A stretch of 64,000 nucleotides of DNA from an uncultured Hyphomicrobiales bacterium (GTDB lineage Bacteria > Pseudomonadota > Alphaproteobacteria > Rhizobiales > Devosiaceae): contig CAIMLX010000254.1 of the NCBI GenBank assembly GCA_903842455.1, positions 24,236 to 88,235 of the forward strand, written 5' to 3'. Below, piece by piece: positions 28,631 through 37,126 of this stretch. Each line of letters opens with the position of its first letter. The stretch's first letter is position 1. The notes under the pieces are model-generated. The model had not been told where the DNA came from. It ran no database searches and saw only the letters and a program-made list of their open reading frames with translations. The position numbers and the translations under genes are program-made.

Positions 28631-29095
28631 ATGTCCTTCCGCGAGAAAACTGCCTGGATCGCCGTCGTCACCACGCTGGTAGTCTGGGGCTACTATTTTT
28701 CCGAGGTCTGGCGTGGCGTCACCGCGCGCGCGCTCGATGGGCAGGCGCTGTGGACACTGTTCCTCGTGTGCATGGGGATCACCGTCGTGCTGATGCTCGG
28801 CCTGAACCTGCTCGCCTCCCGGCGGCGGCTGAAGGATTTTGGCGCCAGCCCCGACGAGCTGGAAAGGCAGATGGAGGGCAGCGCGGCCCGGATCACCAAG
28901 CCGCTGTTCGAGTGGGCGGTGCTCGGCATCTCGGCCTCCGCCCTGCTCTGGGGGCGGGATTTTGCGGCCGGCTTTCCAGCCGATCCCGTCGGGAGCTTCG
29001 CAATCGTCATGGCCAACGCGCTGCTGCTGGCGGCCGTCGCGACCAATGTGCTTGTCGAGATCATCATCATCATCCGCTTCCGGGTACTGGGCTGA
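28631..29095 (+). CDS. Small polytopic membrane protein paired with an XRE regulator
   Basis: A 154-residue protein with four hydrophobic segments (about residues 8-25, 42-62, 92-108 and 118-146). It has no recognised domain, although its arrangement resembles DUF2178-type membrane proteins that precede small Cro/CI-like regulators. The start is ATG 28631; an upstream in-frame ATG at 28601 adds ten unlikely residues. The stop overlaps the regulator start (TGATG), a common coupling that suggests the two are a functional pair. Confidence 0.72.
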   Translation: MSFREKTAWIAVVTTLVVWGYYFSEVWRGVTARALDGQALWTLFLVCMGITVVLMLGLNLLASRRRLKDFGASPDELERQMEGSAARITKPLFEWAVLGISASALLWGRDFAAGFPADPVGSFAIVMANALLLAAVATNVLVEIIIIIRFRVLG

Positions 29096-29322
29096 TGGCC
29101 GCGCCGCCGATTTCCAACACCATCCGCCGGCTGCGTTTCGACCATGACGAGATGACCCAGCAGGACCTGGCCGATCGCATTGGCATGACCCGGCAGACCA
29201 TCGCCGCCATCGAGCAGAACAAATACTCGCCGTCGCTGGAAGCAGCGTTCCGCATCGCCGAAGTGTTCGGCGTGCCCATCGGCGAGGTCTTTCAGTGGAA
29301 GGCCGGACCGCCCAAGGGCTGA
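29095..29322 (+). CDS. XRE-family helix-turn-helix regulator (YozG-like, 75 aa)
   Basis: A 75-residue Cro/CI-type DNA-binding protein. The helix-turn-helix covers nearly the whole chain: MTQQDLADRIGMTRQTIAAIEQNKYSPSLEAAFRIAEVF, ending GVPIGEVFQW. This compact type usually controls its own operon with the preceding membrane protein, whose stop it overlaps by one base. The start was set at 29095 by this overlap. Confidence 0.88.
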   Translation: MAAPPISNTIRRLRFDHDEMTQQDLADRIGMTRQTIAAIEQNKYSPSLEAAFRIAEVFGVPIGEVFQWKAGPPKG

Positions 29323-29378
29323 CGGCCGACCCAACTCAACACCGAAACCGAATCCCGCACCCCTTGAAGGAGGATGCC

Positions 29379-30362
29379 ATGAGAGCTGCTGTCTACACCA
29401 AATACGGCCCCCCCGATGTCGTTTCCATCCAGCAGGTACCCCGGCCCGTACCGGGCGCCCGCGACGTTCTCGTCCGTCAGGCGGCGAGTTCGGTCACCTC
29501 GGCCGATGCGCGGCTGCGAGCGTTCAACCTGCCGAAGCCGTTCGGAATTCCCGGGCGGCTGGCGCTCGGCATCTTCGGACCGCGGAAGAAAGTGCTGGGC
29601 GTCGAGTTCGCCGGTACGGTCGAGGCGGTCGGCAGCGCAGTGACGAAGTTCAGGCCGGGCGACCGGGTGTTCGGCATCGACGTCTTCGACTGTCACGCCG
29701 AGTACAAGCTGGTGCGCGAGAACGAGTGCATCGCCCTGATGCCGGAGAAGCTCTCGTTCGAAGATGCCGCTGGCGTGCCGTTCGGCGGCGTCACGGCGCT
29801 GGATTTTCTCAACCGGGCCAAAATCAAGCCGGGGCAGAAGGTGCTGATCAACGGCGCCTCGGGCTGCGTTGGCGCCTATGCCGTACAGTTGGCGAGGCAC
29901 TTCGGCGCCGAGGTCACCGGGGTCTGCAGCGCCAGCAATGCCGGGCTGGTGCGCTCGCTCGGCGCGAGCCGGGTGGTCGACTATGCCACCACCGATTTCG
30001 CCAGAGAGCCGGTGGCCTACGATCTGGTGATGGATACGGTCGGCAACGCCCCCTTCGCCCGCTGCGCACCGGTCCTCGCCCCGACCGGCGCCCTGTTGGC
30101 CGTGCTGGGCGCGCCCGAGGACCTGTTCCGTCGGCCGAAGGACGGGCGGCGCCTCATCGGCGGCACGTCCGCGGAGCGGCCTGAGGACCTGCACCTGCTG
30201 GCCGACCTCCTGGCAGCCGGCACCATCAGGGCAGTGATCGACCGCGTCTATCCGCTCGACCAGATCCGGGACGCCTACGCCTATGTCGACAGCGGTCGCA
30301 AGCGCGGAGCCGTGGTGCTGACGATCCATAATCTGATCGCCGCTCAGCCGAAAACGGGGTGA
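29379..30362 (+). CDS. NAD(P)H-dependent oxidoreductase of the quinone reductase/MDR superfamily
   Basis: A 327-residue medium-chain dehydrogenase/reductase. The GroES-like N-domain is followed by a nucleotide-binding Rossmann motif, INGASGCVGAYAVQLARHFGAEV, near residue 144-166. The catalytic zinc motif GHE is absent, as in quinone oxidoreductases. An excellent Shine-Dalgarno AAGGAGG at 29367-29373 fixes the start. It may reduce quinones or enones. It immediately follows the small XRE gene, 56 bases downstream, and could be controlled by it, although this is only positional. Confidence 0.88.
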   Translation: MRAAVYTKYGPPDVVSIQQVPRPVPGARDVLVRQAASSVTSADARLRAFNLPKPFGIPGRLALGIFGPRKKVLGVEFAGTVEAVGSAVTKFRPGDRVFGIDVFDCHAEYKLVRENECIALMPEKLSFEDAAGVPFGGVTALDFLNRAKIKPGQKVLINGASGCVGAYAVQLARHFGAEVTGVCSASNAGLVRSLGASRVVDYATTDFAREPVAYDLVMDTVGNAPFARCAPVLAPTGALLAVLGAPEDLFRRPKDGRRLIGGTSAERPEDLHLLADLLAAGTIRAVIDRVYPLDQIRDAYAYVDSGRKRGAVVLTIHNLIAAQPKTG

Positions 30363-30421
30363 AAAGCCGTCGTCCCTCGTCGAAGGCGCCGTGGAACAGA
30401 CGGCCCGGCCGGCCCAGCCGG

Positions 30422-31355
30422 CTAGGGCTGCCAGGCCAGCCGCAGCGCCTCGACATAGGGGCCGCTGCCGGTCTTGACGAACCACGATTGCCGGATGTCC
30501 CAGGCGGCCTCAAGCCGCCCGGCCATCTCCGGATTGTACCATCGGTCGAATCCCGCCGCCGGATAGAAGGTCAGTTCCCCTGCATACAGTCCGCCTCGAG
30601 CCACCAGGAAATCGACGCGCACATAGTCGAGCTCAGCGGCCAGTCGGGGCGCCAGGCTGGCCGCAGCGCGCCCCAGTTGGCCGATGGTCTCCGACCAGGG
30701 GAGCCGGGCCTCGTAGCCGGCACCCCAGCCATCGATCTGGCGCCCTCCGGCATCCAGCGTCAGTGAATGGCCGCTGGATTTGTCGACCACCCACATTGTG
30801 CGTCAGAACGCCGTTGCAGACGTGAACCTTGATGTCGGTCGGCAGTCCGTCGCCGCCGAGGTCGAGCAGTTCCTCAGCCAGCAGCTTCGGCTCGATCGAC
30901 CAGTAGCCCCACTCCTCGCGCCGCCGCCCCCGCCTCAGCCACCGGCGCATCGCGCGGACGGCCACTTCGCGAGATGGCACCCCGCCTCGAATGACGAGGT
31001 TGGTGCTGCTGCCTTTGTTGAACTTCAGCATGGCGTCCCCAGCGAGAACGTCGTGAGGCGCAGCATCGGGGTCGGTGCCGATCCACAGCAGGCGGGCCTG
31101 CGGCAGCTGAGGGCAACGAACCGCGATTGCCGCCTTCGCCGCTACCTTGTCGGACAGGGTGGCAAACTCCGGGTTGTGGTCGAAGATCTTCCGCCACAAC
31201 ATCCGCTCGTTGTGCGTTCTCGGCCAGGCGGCATCAGGCCAGTATCCCATGCGCCGGAAGAATCGCAGCATCATCGGCAGGTGACGCGCGGTCATCCACC
31301 TTCTCATGGCAGGGACAACCTCGGGAACGGCCACCTTTGCTGCGGCCGATCCCAC
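30422..31355 (-). pseudogene. Frameshifted TupA-like ATP-grasp protein
   Basis: Two consecutive frames give one continuous protein if a single base is removed. The 5' part (from 31355) has TupA-like ATP-grasp features: HNPEFATLSDKVAAK, DAMLKFNKGSSTNLVIRGG and LPTDIKVHVCNGVLTH. The 3' part starts at 30796 (MWVVDKSSGHSLTLD...) and ends LTFYPAAGFDRWYNPEMAG, the usual family C-terminus. The join lies at 30794-30800, where CACAATG on the coding strand probably derives from CACATG. TupA-like enzymes add amino acids to cell-surface polymers. It is either a genuine pseudogene or a single-base sequencing error. It ends next to mnmA's stop codon, same strand. Confidence 0.8.
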
Positions 31356-32504
31356 TCAGGCCACCAGCGCCTGCGGTACGGCTTCGGCGATGAAGCCGCC
31401 GCCCAGCACTTCGGTGGTCTCGCTCTCGTCGGCGTAGAACACGCAGGCCTGCCCCGGCGAAATGCCGTACTCGCCGGCGAACAGCGTCACGAACACCTCG
31501 CCGCCCGTCATGTGCACCGCACCCGACTGCGGCGGCCGGGTCGAACGGACCTTCACCTCGATCGGCATACCGTTGCCTGCGGCGAGCGACGCCAGCGCCT
31601 GCTCGCCGAGCCAGTTCACGTCGCGCAGCCGCACGGTCTTGGTCATCAGCGCCTCGCGCGGCCCGACGATTACCCGCCCGGTCTTGTGCTCAAGCTTGAT
31701 CACGTAGAGTGGTTCGCCCGCCGCGACGCCAAGGCCCTTCCGCTGCCCGACCGTGTAGTTGACGATCCCCTCGTGCCTGCCCAGCACGCGGCCGTCGAGA
31801 TGCACGATCTCGCCCTGCTCCAGCGCCTCGGGGTGCATCTTGCGGATCACGTCGGCATACTTGCCCTGCGGGACAAAGCAGATGTCCTGGCTGTCGTGCT
31901 TTTCGGCGATCTCCAGCCCCAGCTCCCGCGCCATTTCCCGCACCGCCGGCTTGGTCATGCCGCCGAGCGGAAAGCGCAGGAAATCCAGTTGCTCTTGCGT
32001 CGTCGCGAACAGGAAATAGCTCTGGTCGCGGCTGTCATCCACGGGCCGGAACAGCTTGCGCCGCCCGTCGACGAGCCGCGACTGCACATAGTGCCCCGTC
32101 GCCAGCACGTCAGCGCCGAGGTCGCGTGCCACTTCCATCAGGTCGACGAACTTCACGCTCTGGTTGCAGGCGATGCACGGCACCGGCGTCTCGCCCTGCC
32201 GGTAGGCATTGGCGAACGGCTCCATCACCGCGTTCTTGAAGCGCTCCTCGTAGTCGAGCACGTAGTGCGGGATATTGAGCGCCTGCGCCACGCGCCGCGC
32301 ATCGTGGATATCCTGACCGGCGCAGCACGCGCCCTTGCGGTGTGTCGCCTCGCCATGGTCGTAAAGCTGCAGGGTGACGCCGACGACATCGTAGCCGTCA
32401 CGGGCCAGCAGTCCGGCAACAACGGAACTATCCACGCCCCCCGACATCGCGACGACGACGCGCGTGTCCGCGGGGCGCTTGGGCAGATCAAGCGAATTCA
32501 GCAT
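31356..32504 (-). CDS. mnmA: tRNA-specific 2-thiouridylase MnmA
   Basis: A 382-residue enzyme that adenylates and thiolates U34 of Lys, Glu and Gln tRNAs. The PP-loop is SGGVDSS at residues 21-27. Catalytic cysteines are C113 (PCIACNQ) and C209 (QDICFVP), the pair that forms the persulfide cycle. QRKGLGV and the C-terminal beta-barrel domain are intact, so the length is normal. It is divergent from the fliK flagellar operon. The call is secure. Confidence 0.97.
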   Translation of the reverse strand: MLNSLDLPKRPADTRVVVAMSGGVDSSVVAGLLARDGYDVVGVTLQLYDHGEATHRKGACCAGQDIHDARRVAQALNIPHYVLDYEERFKNAVMEPFANAYRQGETPVPCIACNQSVKFVDLMEVARDLGADVLATGHYVQSRLVDGRRKLFRPVDDSRDQSYFLFATTQEQLDFLRFPLGGMTKPAVREMARELGLEIAEKHDSQDICFVPQGKYADVIRKMHPEALEQGEIVHLDGRVLGRHEGIVNYTVGQRKGLGVAAGEPLYVIKLEHKTGRVIVGPREALMTKTVRLRDVNWLGEQALASLAAGNGMPIEVKVRSTRPPQSGAVHMTGGEVFVTLFAGEYGISPGQACVFYADESETTEVLGGGFIAEAVPQALVA

Positions 32505-32662
32505 CTCTATCTCGTCCGGATGGGTTCAAGGGCCACTTTGGATTGGGGCGATATACGCCCTATCGCCCCTCCCGGCAACAATTGCCGCCCACCGGCGGAT
32601 TCTGCCGATTCAACTTTCCAGCCGCTCCTTCCAACACTTTGAAATCGTTGCACTTCAGACTC

Positions 32663-32678
32663 CGGCACGGCGCTTGCA
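32663..32678 (+). promoter_or_regulatory. Sigma-54 (RpoN) promoter of fliK-flgD
   Basis: CGGCAC-N5-TTGCA: GG at 32664-32665 and GC at 32676-32677 stand exactly 12 bases apart, as required for -24/-12 elements. It lies 38 bases before the fliK GTG start. The window also encodes FlbD, a sigma-54 activator of late flagellar genes, so the site is functionally coherent. Confidence 0.75.
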
Positions 32679-32715
32679 AGACCTTTGGCGCAGCACTCCG
32701 TCCTTCGAGGCATTC

Positions 32716-34458
32716 GTGTCGGTTCCCGTCGGCTTTTTCAAAGCTCCCACTTCGTTGATCGCTCCGGCGCCGGGTACCAGGCCGGACGGTGCTCCAGCCG
32801 ACGGCGGTGCCGAGGGCGGCGGCACGCCCGGGCTGTTCGCTGCACTGCTGGCCATGCTCGCGCCGGGCGCCCAGCTGCCCGCCGACGCCGAAACGGCCAC
32901 GCCCGCCCAGTTCGCTGCGGCAGTGGCGGCTGCCCCCGTCGCCGTTGTGCCGCCTGCGGAACAGCCGCCGATCCCCGTCGCTCCGGAACTGCCCCAGCTC
33001 ACCGACCTGCAGCAGTCGGAAGCCGGCAAGGCGCTGCTGAAGGATTTCACCGACGCCCTGAAGGCGGCGCGGTCCGCCCTCGACGAAGGCAAGCCGCTCG
33101 ACCAGGCGCTCGAAAAGAAGCTCACTGAAATCGTCGAGGCGATCGGCGCCTTCATCGCCGGCGCGCCGCAGCTGCAGCCGGCGCCGGTCGATACCAGCAG
33201 GCTCAGTGAACTGGCGAGCGGCAGCAACCTCCTGCCCGCCCCTCCGGCAGGCGACCTGCCCCCGGCACCGGCCGACACGGGCGACGCGTCTCCTGATCTC
33301 GCAGCAGCGAATGTCGCCGAGCCGCCGAAGGCGGTGCAGGCGCAGATCGTGCCGCTGCAGCTGGCCGAACTGGGCACGGCGCTGAAGGATTTCGCTGCCG
33401 AGCTTGAGAAAGCGGCGCCAGAGCTTTCCAGGGCCCTCGCCCAGCTCGCCGACCGCCTCGCTGTCGGCGACATTGCCGACGACGCCATGGCACAGTTCGG
33501 CCTCACCCGTACCCCCGGCAGCACCAGCCCGGTCCTCGACCAGCTCGTGGCCGCCCTCACGGCAAGGCCCACGGCAAAGACTACGACGGCAACTGCCGCG
33601 CCGATCGCTGTCCCGGTGCTCGACGTACCCGACATCCTCGCAGGCCAGCCCGCCGCAGTCATTGGCTCGTCCGAGGCGAAGACCGGCGCACGGACTGCCG
33701 AGGTGCGAACGTCCGACGCGACGAAGCCAGAAATGAAATCCGAGGCCCGGCAGCCCGACCCTCTCGTCCCCACTGCCGACCTCGAACTCGACGCCGAAGT
33801 AAAGCTCGATATCCGCGCCACCCGGCCCGCGGACGAGCCCGCCGTCGCCGACAGCAAGCCAACCGTCCCGGCGGCCAGCGCGGGGACCAACACGGCTGCC
33901 CCGGTCGCTGCACCCGTCACCACCAATGCCGACGCCGCGGCCCAGGGCGTGCAAGCCGCCCAGGCCGCCGCCGTCACCGCCGCAACCGCCACCCGCGCCA
34001 TCCACGCCGCCTACTCGGCCCCGGTCCAGCAGCTCAACTACCCACAGGTCGCCTTCGAGGTCGCCCGCCACTTCGAAGCGGGCAATTCCCGCTTCCAGAT
34101 TCGTCTCGATCCGGCCGATCTCGGCCGCATCGACGTCAGGCTCGATCTCGACAAGAGCGGCACCGTCAGCGCCCACATGTTTGTCGAGCGTCCCGAAACC
34201 CTCGACCTGATGCAGCGCGACCAGCGGGCGCTGCAGCAGGCCCTGCAGCAGGCCGGCCTAGATGCCGGCAAGACCAGCCTCGAATTCTCGCTGCGCCAGA
34301 ACCCGTTCACCGGCGCCGATACCGGCCAGGGCGGCGGCAACGGCCAGCCCGGCTTCGGTCCGTTCGGCACCCCGGCGGCAGACGAAAGCACCGAACTCGC
34401 GGCGCAGACCCTCTATCGCGGCTCGGCCTCGGCCAGCGGCGTCAACCTGTTCGTGTAA
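32716..34458 (+). CDS. fliK: Flagellar hook-length control protein FliK
   Basis: A 580-residue FliK. The long N-terminal and middle region is Ala/Pro-rich and of low complexity, as usual for the secreted molecular-ruler part. The conserved C-terminal domain lies at about residues 450-545: SRFQIRLDPADLGRIDVRLDLDKSGTVSAHMFVERPETLDLMQRD. I place the start at GTG 32716 (MSVPVGFFKAP), preceded by CGAGG, because it follows the sigma-54 promoter. A longer frame upstream runs through that promoter. It is followed after 11 bases by flgD, consistent with joint control of hook assembly. Confidence 0.9.
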   Translation: MSVPVGFFKAPTSLIAPAPGTRPDGAPADGGAEGGGTPGLFAALLAMLAPGAQLPADAETATPAQFAAAVAAAPVAVVPPAEQPPIPVAPELPQLTDLQQSEAGKALLKDFTDALKAARSALDEGKPLDQALEKKLTEIVEAIGAFIAGAPQLQPAPVDTSRLSELASGSNLLPAPPAGDLPPAPADTGDASPDLAAANVAEPPKAVQAQIVPLQLAELGTALKDFAAELEKAAPELSRALAQLADRLAVGDIADDAMAQFGLTRTPGSTSPVLDQLVAALTARPTAKTTTATAAPIAVPVLDVPDILAGQPAAVIGSSEAKTGARTAEVRTSDATKPEMKSEARQPDPLVPTADLELDAEVKLDIRATRPADEPAVADSKPTVPAASAGTNTAAPVAAPVTTNADAAAQGVQAAQAAAVTAATATRAIHAAYSAPVQQLNYPQVAFEVARHFEAGNSRFQIRLDPADLGRIDVRLDLDKSGTVSAHMFVERPETLDLMQRDQRALQQALQQAGLDAGKTSLEFSLRQNPFTGADTGQGGGNGQPGFGPFGTPAADESTELAAQTLYRGSASASGVNLFV

Positions 34459-34469
34459 GGAGTATCAGC

Positions 34470-35159
34470 ATGGCTGTCAGCGGCGTCGGAGCCTCCAGTT
34501 CATCGTCGTCAGCATTGACCACCGGTACCCGGCTGGCCGATAATTTCGACACCTTCCTGCAGATCCTCACCACCCAGCTGCGCAACCAGAACCCGCTCGA
34601 TCCGCTCGACACCAACCAGTTCACCCAGCAGCTGGTGCAGTTCTCCGGCGTCGAGCAGCAGCTCAAGACCAACCAGTTCCTCGAGGCCATGATGACCTCG
34701 ACCCAGAGCGCCAACAACTCGCAGGCCGTGAGCTATATCGGCAAGGTCGTCACCGCGGAGGGCTCCAAGACCGAGCTGCTGAATGGCGAGGCGACCTGGC
34801 ACTTTGCCACCGAGAAGGCCGCCAGCATCACCGCCACCGTGCGCGACAAGGATGGCAACGTCGTCTTCATGAAGACCGGCAAAGTCGCGCAGGGCGAAAC
34901 CGTCTTCAAGTGGGATGGCATTGGCAGCGACGGGCGCAGCAAGCCCAACGGCTCCTATTCGGTCACCATCGAAGGCCGTGACGCCGACGGCAAGCTGGTG
35001 AACGTCGCCACCCAGATGACAGGCGAGGTCACCGGGGTCGATTTCTCCGGCTCCGAGCCGGTCCTCGTTGTCGGCGGCGCCCGCGTCAACCTCTCGAGCG
35101 TCCTGACCGTCCGCCAGAAGACCGCCGCCGATACCGGCACGACCGAGAGCACGATCTAG
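34470..35159 (+). CDS. flgD: Flagellar hook assembly (scaffolding) protein FlgD
   Basis: A 229-residue FlgD. The conserved N-terminal block NFDTFLQILTTQLRNQNPLDPLDTNQFTQQLVQFSGVEQQLKTNQ covers residues about 26-70. The C-terminal part has FlgD Ig-like/TUDOR features (DKDGNVVFMKTG, GSYSVTIEG). It caps the growing hook. A TAAGGAG Shine-Dalgarno overlaps the fliK stop. The call is secure. Confidence 0.96.
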   Translation: MAVSGVGASSSSSSALTTGTRLADNFDTFLQILTTQLRNQNPLDPLDTNQFTQQLVQFSGVEQQLKTNQFLEAMMTSTQSANNSQAVSYIGKVVTAEGSKTELLNGEATWHFATEKAASITATVRDKDGNVVFMKTGKVAQGETVFKWDGIGSDGRSKPNGSYSVTIEGRDADGKLVNVATQMTGEVTGVDFSGSEPVLVVGGARVNLSSVLTVRQKTAADTGTTESTI

Positions 35160-35168
35160 CCTCCTGCA

Positions 35169-35192
35169 CTCCTCCCCGCCGACGGGGAGGAG
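35169..35192. terminator. Hairpin between convergent flgD and PNPOx-like gene
   Basis: A perfect 10-bp stem CTCCTCCCCG/CGGGGAGGAG with a CCGA loop stands between the convergent stop codons. There is no strong T-tract on either side, so it may be a weak bidirectional terminator. Confidence 0.5.
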
Positions 35193-35194
35193 GC

Positions 35195-35749
35195 CTATTC
35201 CTGCCGGAAACCGGTCGGCAGCCCGTCCATGCTCACCATGTTCTTGTCGGCCCAGTAGTCGACGATCCCGTCCGGTCCCTTGGCGTCGGCCCAGCGATCC
35301 ATCGTGTCGCGCTCGCCCTCGTACGACATCAGCGGCACACCGTAGCCGCAGGAGGTCTTCACCAGGTCGAAGTCGAGCCGTACCATCTGCCGTGCGCCCA
35401 GCGGCTCCGTCGCCGCGAACTCACCCGCCAGCAGCGCGTCATATTCTGCCGACCCGCGTACGATCACCCGGCCCTTGCCGTAGAGCCTGAGGATCAGCGG
35501 CGGCCCCTCTACCGCGCAGAACATGATCGTCATCCGCCCGTCGGCCAGCAGGTGGGCCGAGGTCTCGTTGCCGCTGCCCGTGCGATCCAGATACACCGCC
35601 GCGTTATCCCCCAGCACCCTGAACTGGTCGGTCGAACGCGGCGAGATATTGATCCGCGTTCCCGCCGCCGCCGTGGCGGTGAAGAAGAAATGCTGCCGCG
35701 CGATGAACTCGCGATGCTGCGCATTCAGTGTCGGAAAGTCCTTGGCCAT
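35195..35749 (-). CDS. Pyridoxamine 5'-phosphate oxidase-family (FMN-binding split barrel) protein
   Basis: A 184-residue protein of the PNPOx-like split-barrel family. The pattern FIARQHFFFTATAAAGTRINISPRS near residues 14-38 and AVYLDRTGSGNETSAHL match the DUF-type pyridoxamine oxidase relatives that bind FMN or F420. It is unlikely to be PdxH itself because it is shorter and lacks the PdxH C-terminus. The substrate is unknown. It is divergent from sciP with 235 bases between. Confidence 0.85.
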   Translation of the reverse strand: MAKDFPTLNAQHREFIARQHFFFTATAAAGTRINISPRSTDQFRVLGDNAAVYLDRTGSGNETSAHLLADGRMTIMFCAVEGPPLILRLYGKGRVIVRGSAEYDALLAGEFAATEPLGARQMVRLDFDLVKTSCGYGVPLMSYEGERDTMDRWADAKGPDGIVDYWADKNMVSMDGLPTGFRQE

Positions 35750-35790
35750 TGCTGGTCCTCATCCTGGGCGTGTCGACGGCCGCGATAGCG

Positions 35791-35805
35791 TTAATTCAAT
35801 GCTAA
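35791..35805. promoter_or_regulatory. CtrA-box-like TTAA-N7-CTAA
   Basis: One base from the CtrA consensus TTAA-N7-TTAA, in the gap between the PNPOx-like gene and sciP. It could be one of two CtrA sites here. By-eye evidence only. Confidence 0.4.
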
Positions 35806-35919
35806 TTCCATTCGACTTGCGCCGAAATCTTGAGCGGTGGCTGCCGCGCCCCTACGTGTCATCTGTTAACACCAAGCGACCCGGAAGGCCCCGGTCTTTA
35901 ACGCATTCTAAGTAATGCC

Positions 35920-35934
35920 TTAGCCGAATTTTAA
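35920..35934. promoter_or_regulatory. CtrA-box-like TTAG-N7-TTAA upstream of sciP
   Basis: One mismatch from TTAA-N7-TTAA, placed 42-65 bases before the sciP start, a plausible promoter position. CtrA activates sciP in Caulobacter, so a site is expected here. Confidence 0.5.
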
Positions 35935-35975
35935 GCGCGTTGGTCTAGGGTTCGAGGTGTGGTCAGGTTGAGTAA

Positions 35976-36263
35976 GTGAGTACAATGACCGTACAGATGC
36001 GACCCCGCGTGAAGTACGTTATCGGGCCCGACGGGAGCCCTTTGACTATCGCGGATTTACCCCCCCGAGATACCCGCCGCTGGGTCATCCGCCGAAAGGC
36101 GGAAGTCGTTGCGGCAGTGCGCGGTGGCCTGTTGAGCCTCGAAGAGGCATGTCAGCGCTACACACTTTCTGTCGACGAATTTCTCAACTGGCAGGCCGCC
36201 ATCGACAAACACGGCCTAGCCGGTCTGCGCACCACCTGGATCCAGCACTACCGCGAAGGCTGA
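35976..36263 (+). CDS. sciP: CtrA inhibitor SciP (DUF1153)
   Basis: A 92-95-residue DUF1153 protein. The conserved core is RVKYVIGPDGSPLTIADLPP followed by RRWVIRRKAEVVAAVRGGLLSLEEACQRY, a helix-turn-helix. SciP binds CtrA-controlled promoters and blocks CtrA-dependent recruitment of RNA polymerase in G1 in Caulobacter. The start could be GTG 35976 or ATG 35985; both give normal length. It stands alone, with a strong terminator downstream, between flagellar operons and within 20 kb of ctrA. Confidence 0.94.
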   Translation: MSTMTVQMRPRVKYVIGPDGSPLTIADLPPRDTRRWVIRRKAEVVAAVRGGLLSLEEACQRYTLSVDEFLNWQAAIDKHGLAGLRTTWIQHYREG

Positions 36264-36283
36264 TCCAGCGCGCACCAAACTTC

Positions 36284-36322
36284 AAGGCCCGCCCCGGAAC
36301 AACCTGGGGCGGGCCTTGTGCT
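36284..36322. terminator. Strong bidirectional terminator between sciP and the GST gene
   Basis: AAGGCCCGCCCC and GGGGCGGGCCTT form a perfect 12-bp stem around a ten-base loop. It ends in TT/GTG on the plus strand; the minus strand shows a matching AA start. It serves the convergent sciP and GST genes. Confidence 0.75.
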
Positions 36323-36358
36323 TTTGCGTTTCCCGAACCGCAGGTTGCGGCCAGCCGA

Positions 36359-37006
36359 CTAGGGCGTCGCCTCGCCCAGGTACTTCGCCCCCGCATCGGT
36401 CGCCTTCAGCATCGCGTAGTGCGCCGTCACCGCTGGCAGGTCCGGCTTGTCGAACGGTGTTGAAAACCAGCGATGGCTCGACAACCCCAGCACGATGTCT
36501 GCAAGGCTGAGCCGCCCGTTGGCGACAAAAGCGCCGGTCTGCCGCAAGTGCGCCTCCAGGATCCGCATCGCCGAACTCCACCGGGCGACCGAATCCTCGA
36601 TCCGCGCGCTGTCGGAATAGGCCGGGTTCTTCCGTAGCAGCGCATTCACCGCATACATCCAGGTCGGATTGAGTTCCGTACCCTGCCAGGTGACCCACTG
36701 GTCCACCAGCGCCCGTTCCTTCAGGTCGGTAGGCCACAGAGCGCTGATATGCCTGTCGGCGAGGTAGCGCATGATCGCCCCCGACTCCCACAGCACGAAC
36801 CCATCGTCCAGAATCACCGGCACCTGCGCGTTGGGATTGAGCTTCAGGAAGTCCGCCTCGCGTGGGTCCCGGTGCGGCAGACCCCACACTTCGGTGCGAT
36901 AGCTGAGCCCGATCAGGTCGGCCGTCCAGCACACCTTGCGCACGTTGATCGAGGTGATCCGGCCCAGGATCACCAACTCGCCTGCGGGTTGCGGTTCGTC
37001 TGCCAT
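36359..37006 (-). CDS. Glutathione S-transferase family protein
   Basis: A 215-residue cytosolic GST. The thioredoxin-fold N-domain (residues 10-85) contains the cis-Pro segment NAQVPVILDDG and the ESGAIMRYLA helix that binds glutathione. The rest is the helical C-domain. The N-terminal catalytic Ser or Tyr position is likely in RITSINV. Substrate unknown. It is convergent with sciP and divergent from fliF. ATG 37006 gives normal length. Confidence 0.9.
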   Translation of the reverse strand: MADEPQPAGELVILGRITSINVRKVCWTADLIGLSYRTEVWGLPHRDPREADFLKLNPNAQVPVILDDGFVLWESGAIMRYLADRHISALWPTDLKERALVDQWVTWQGTELNPTWMYAVNALLRKNPAYSDSARIEDSVARWSSAMRILEAHLRQTGAFVANGRLSLADIVLGLSSHRWFSTPFDKPDLPAVTAHYAMLKATDAGAKYLGEATP

Positions 37007-37068
37007 GTTCAGTCTCCCTTAACGCTACCCGGCAAACCCTGCCGGTTTTTGCATTCTGCGTCCGAAGG

Positions 37069-37083
37069 TTAACAACTTGTTTA
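37069..37083. promoter_or_regulatory. CtrA-box-like TTAA-N7-TTTA upstream of fliF
   Basis: One mismatch from the CtrA consensus, located 44-58 bases before the fliF start. Class II flagellar operons are CtrA-controlled in Caulobacter and many relatives, so it is plausible. Confidence 0.5.
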
Positions 37084-37126
37084 CCATCAGCTGGGTAATT
37101 TTTGCCTACGGGCTCGGTCTTGCGAT

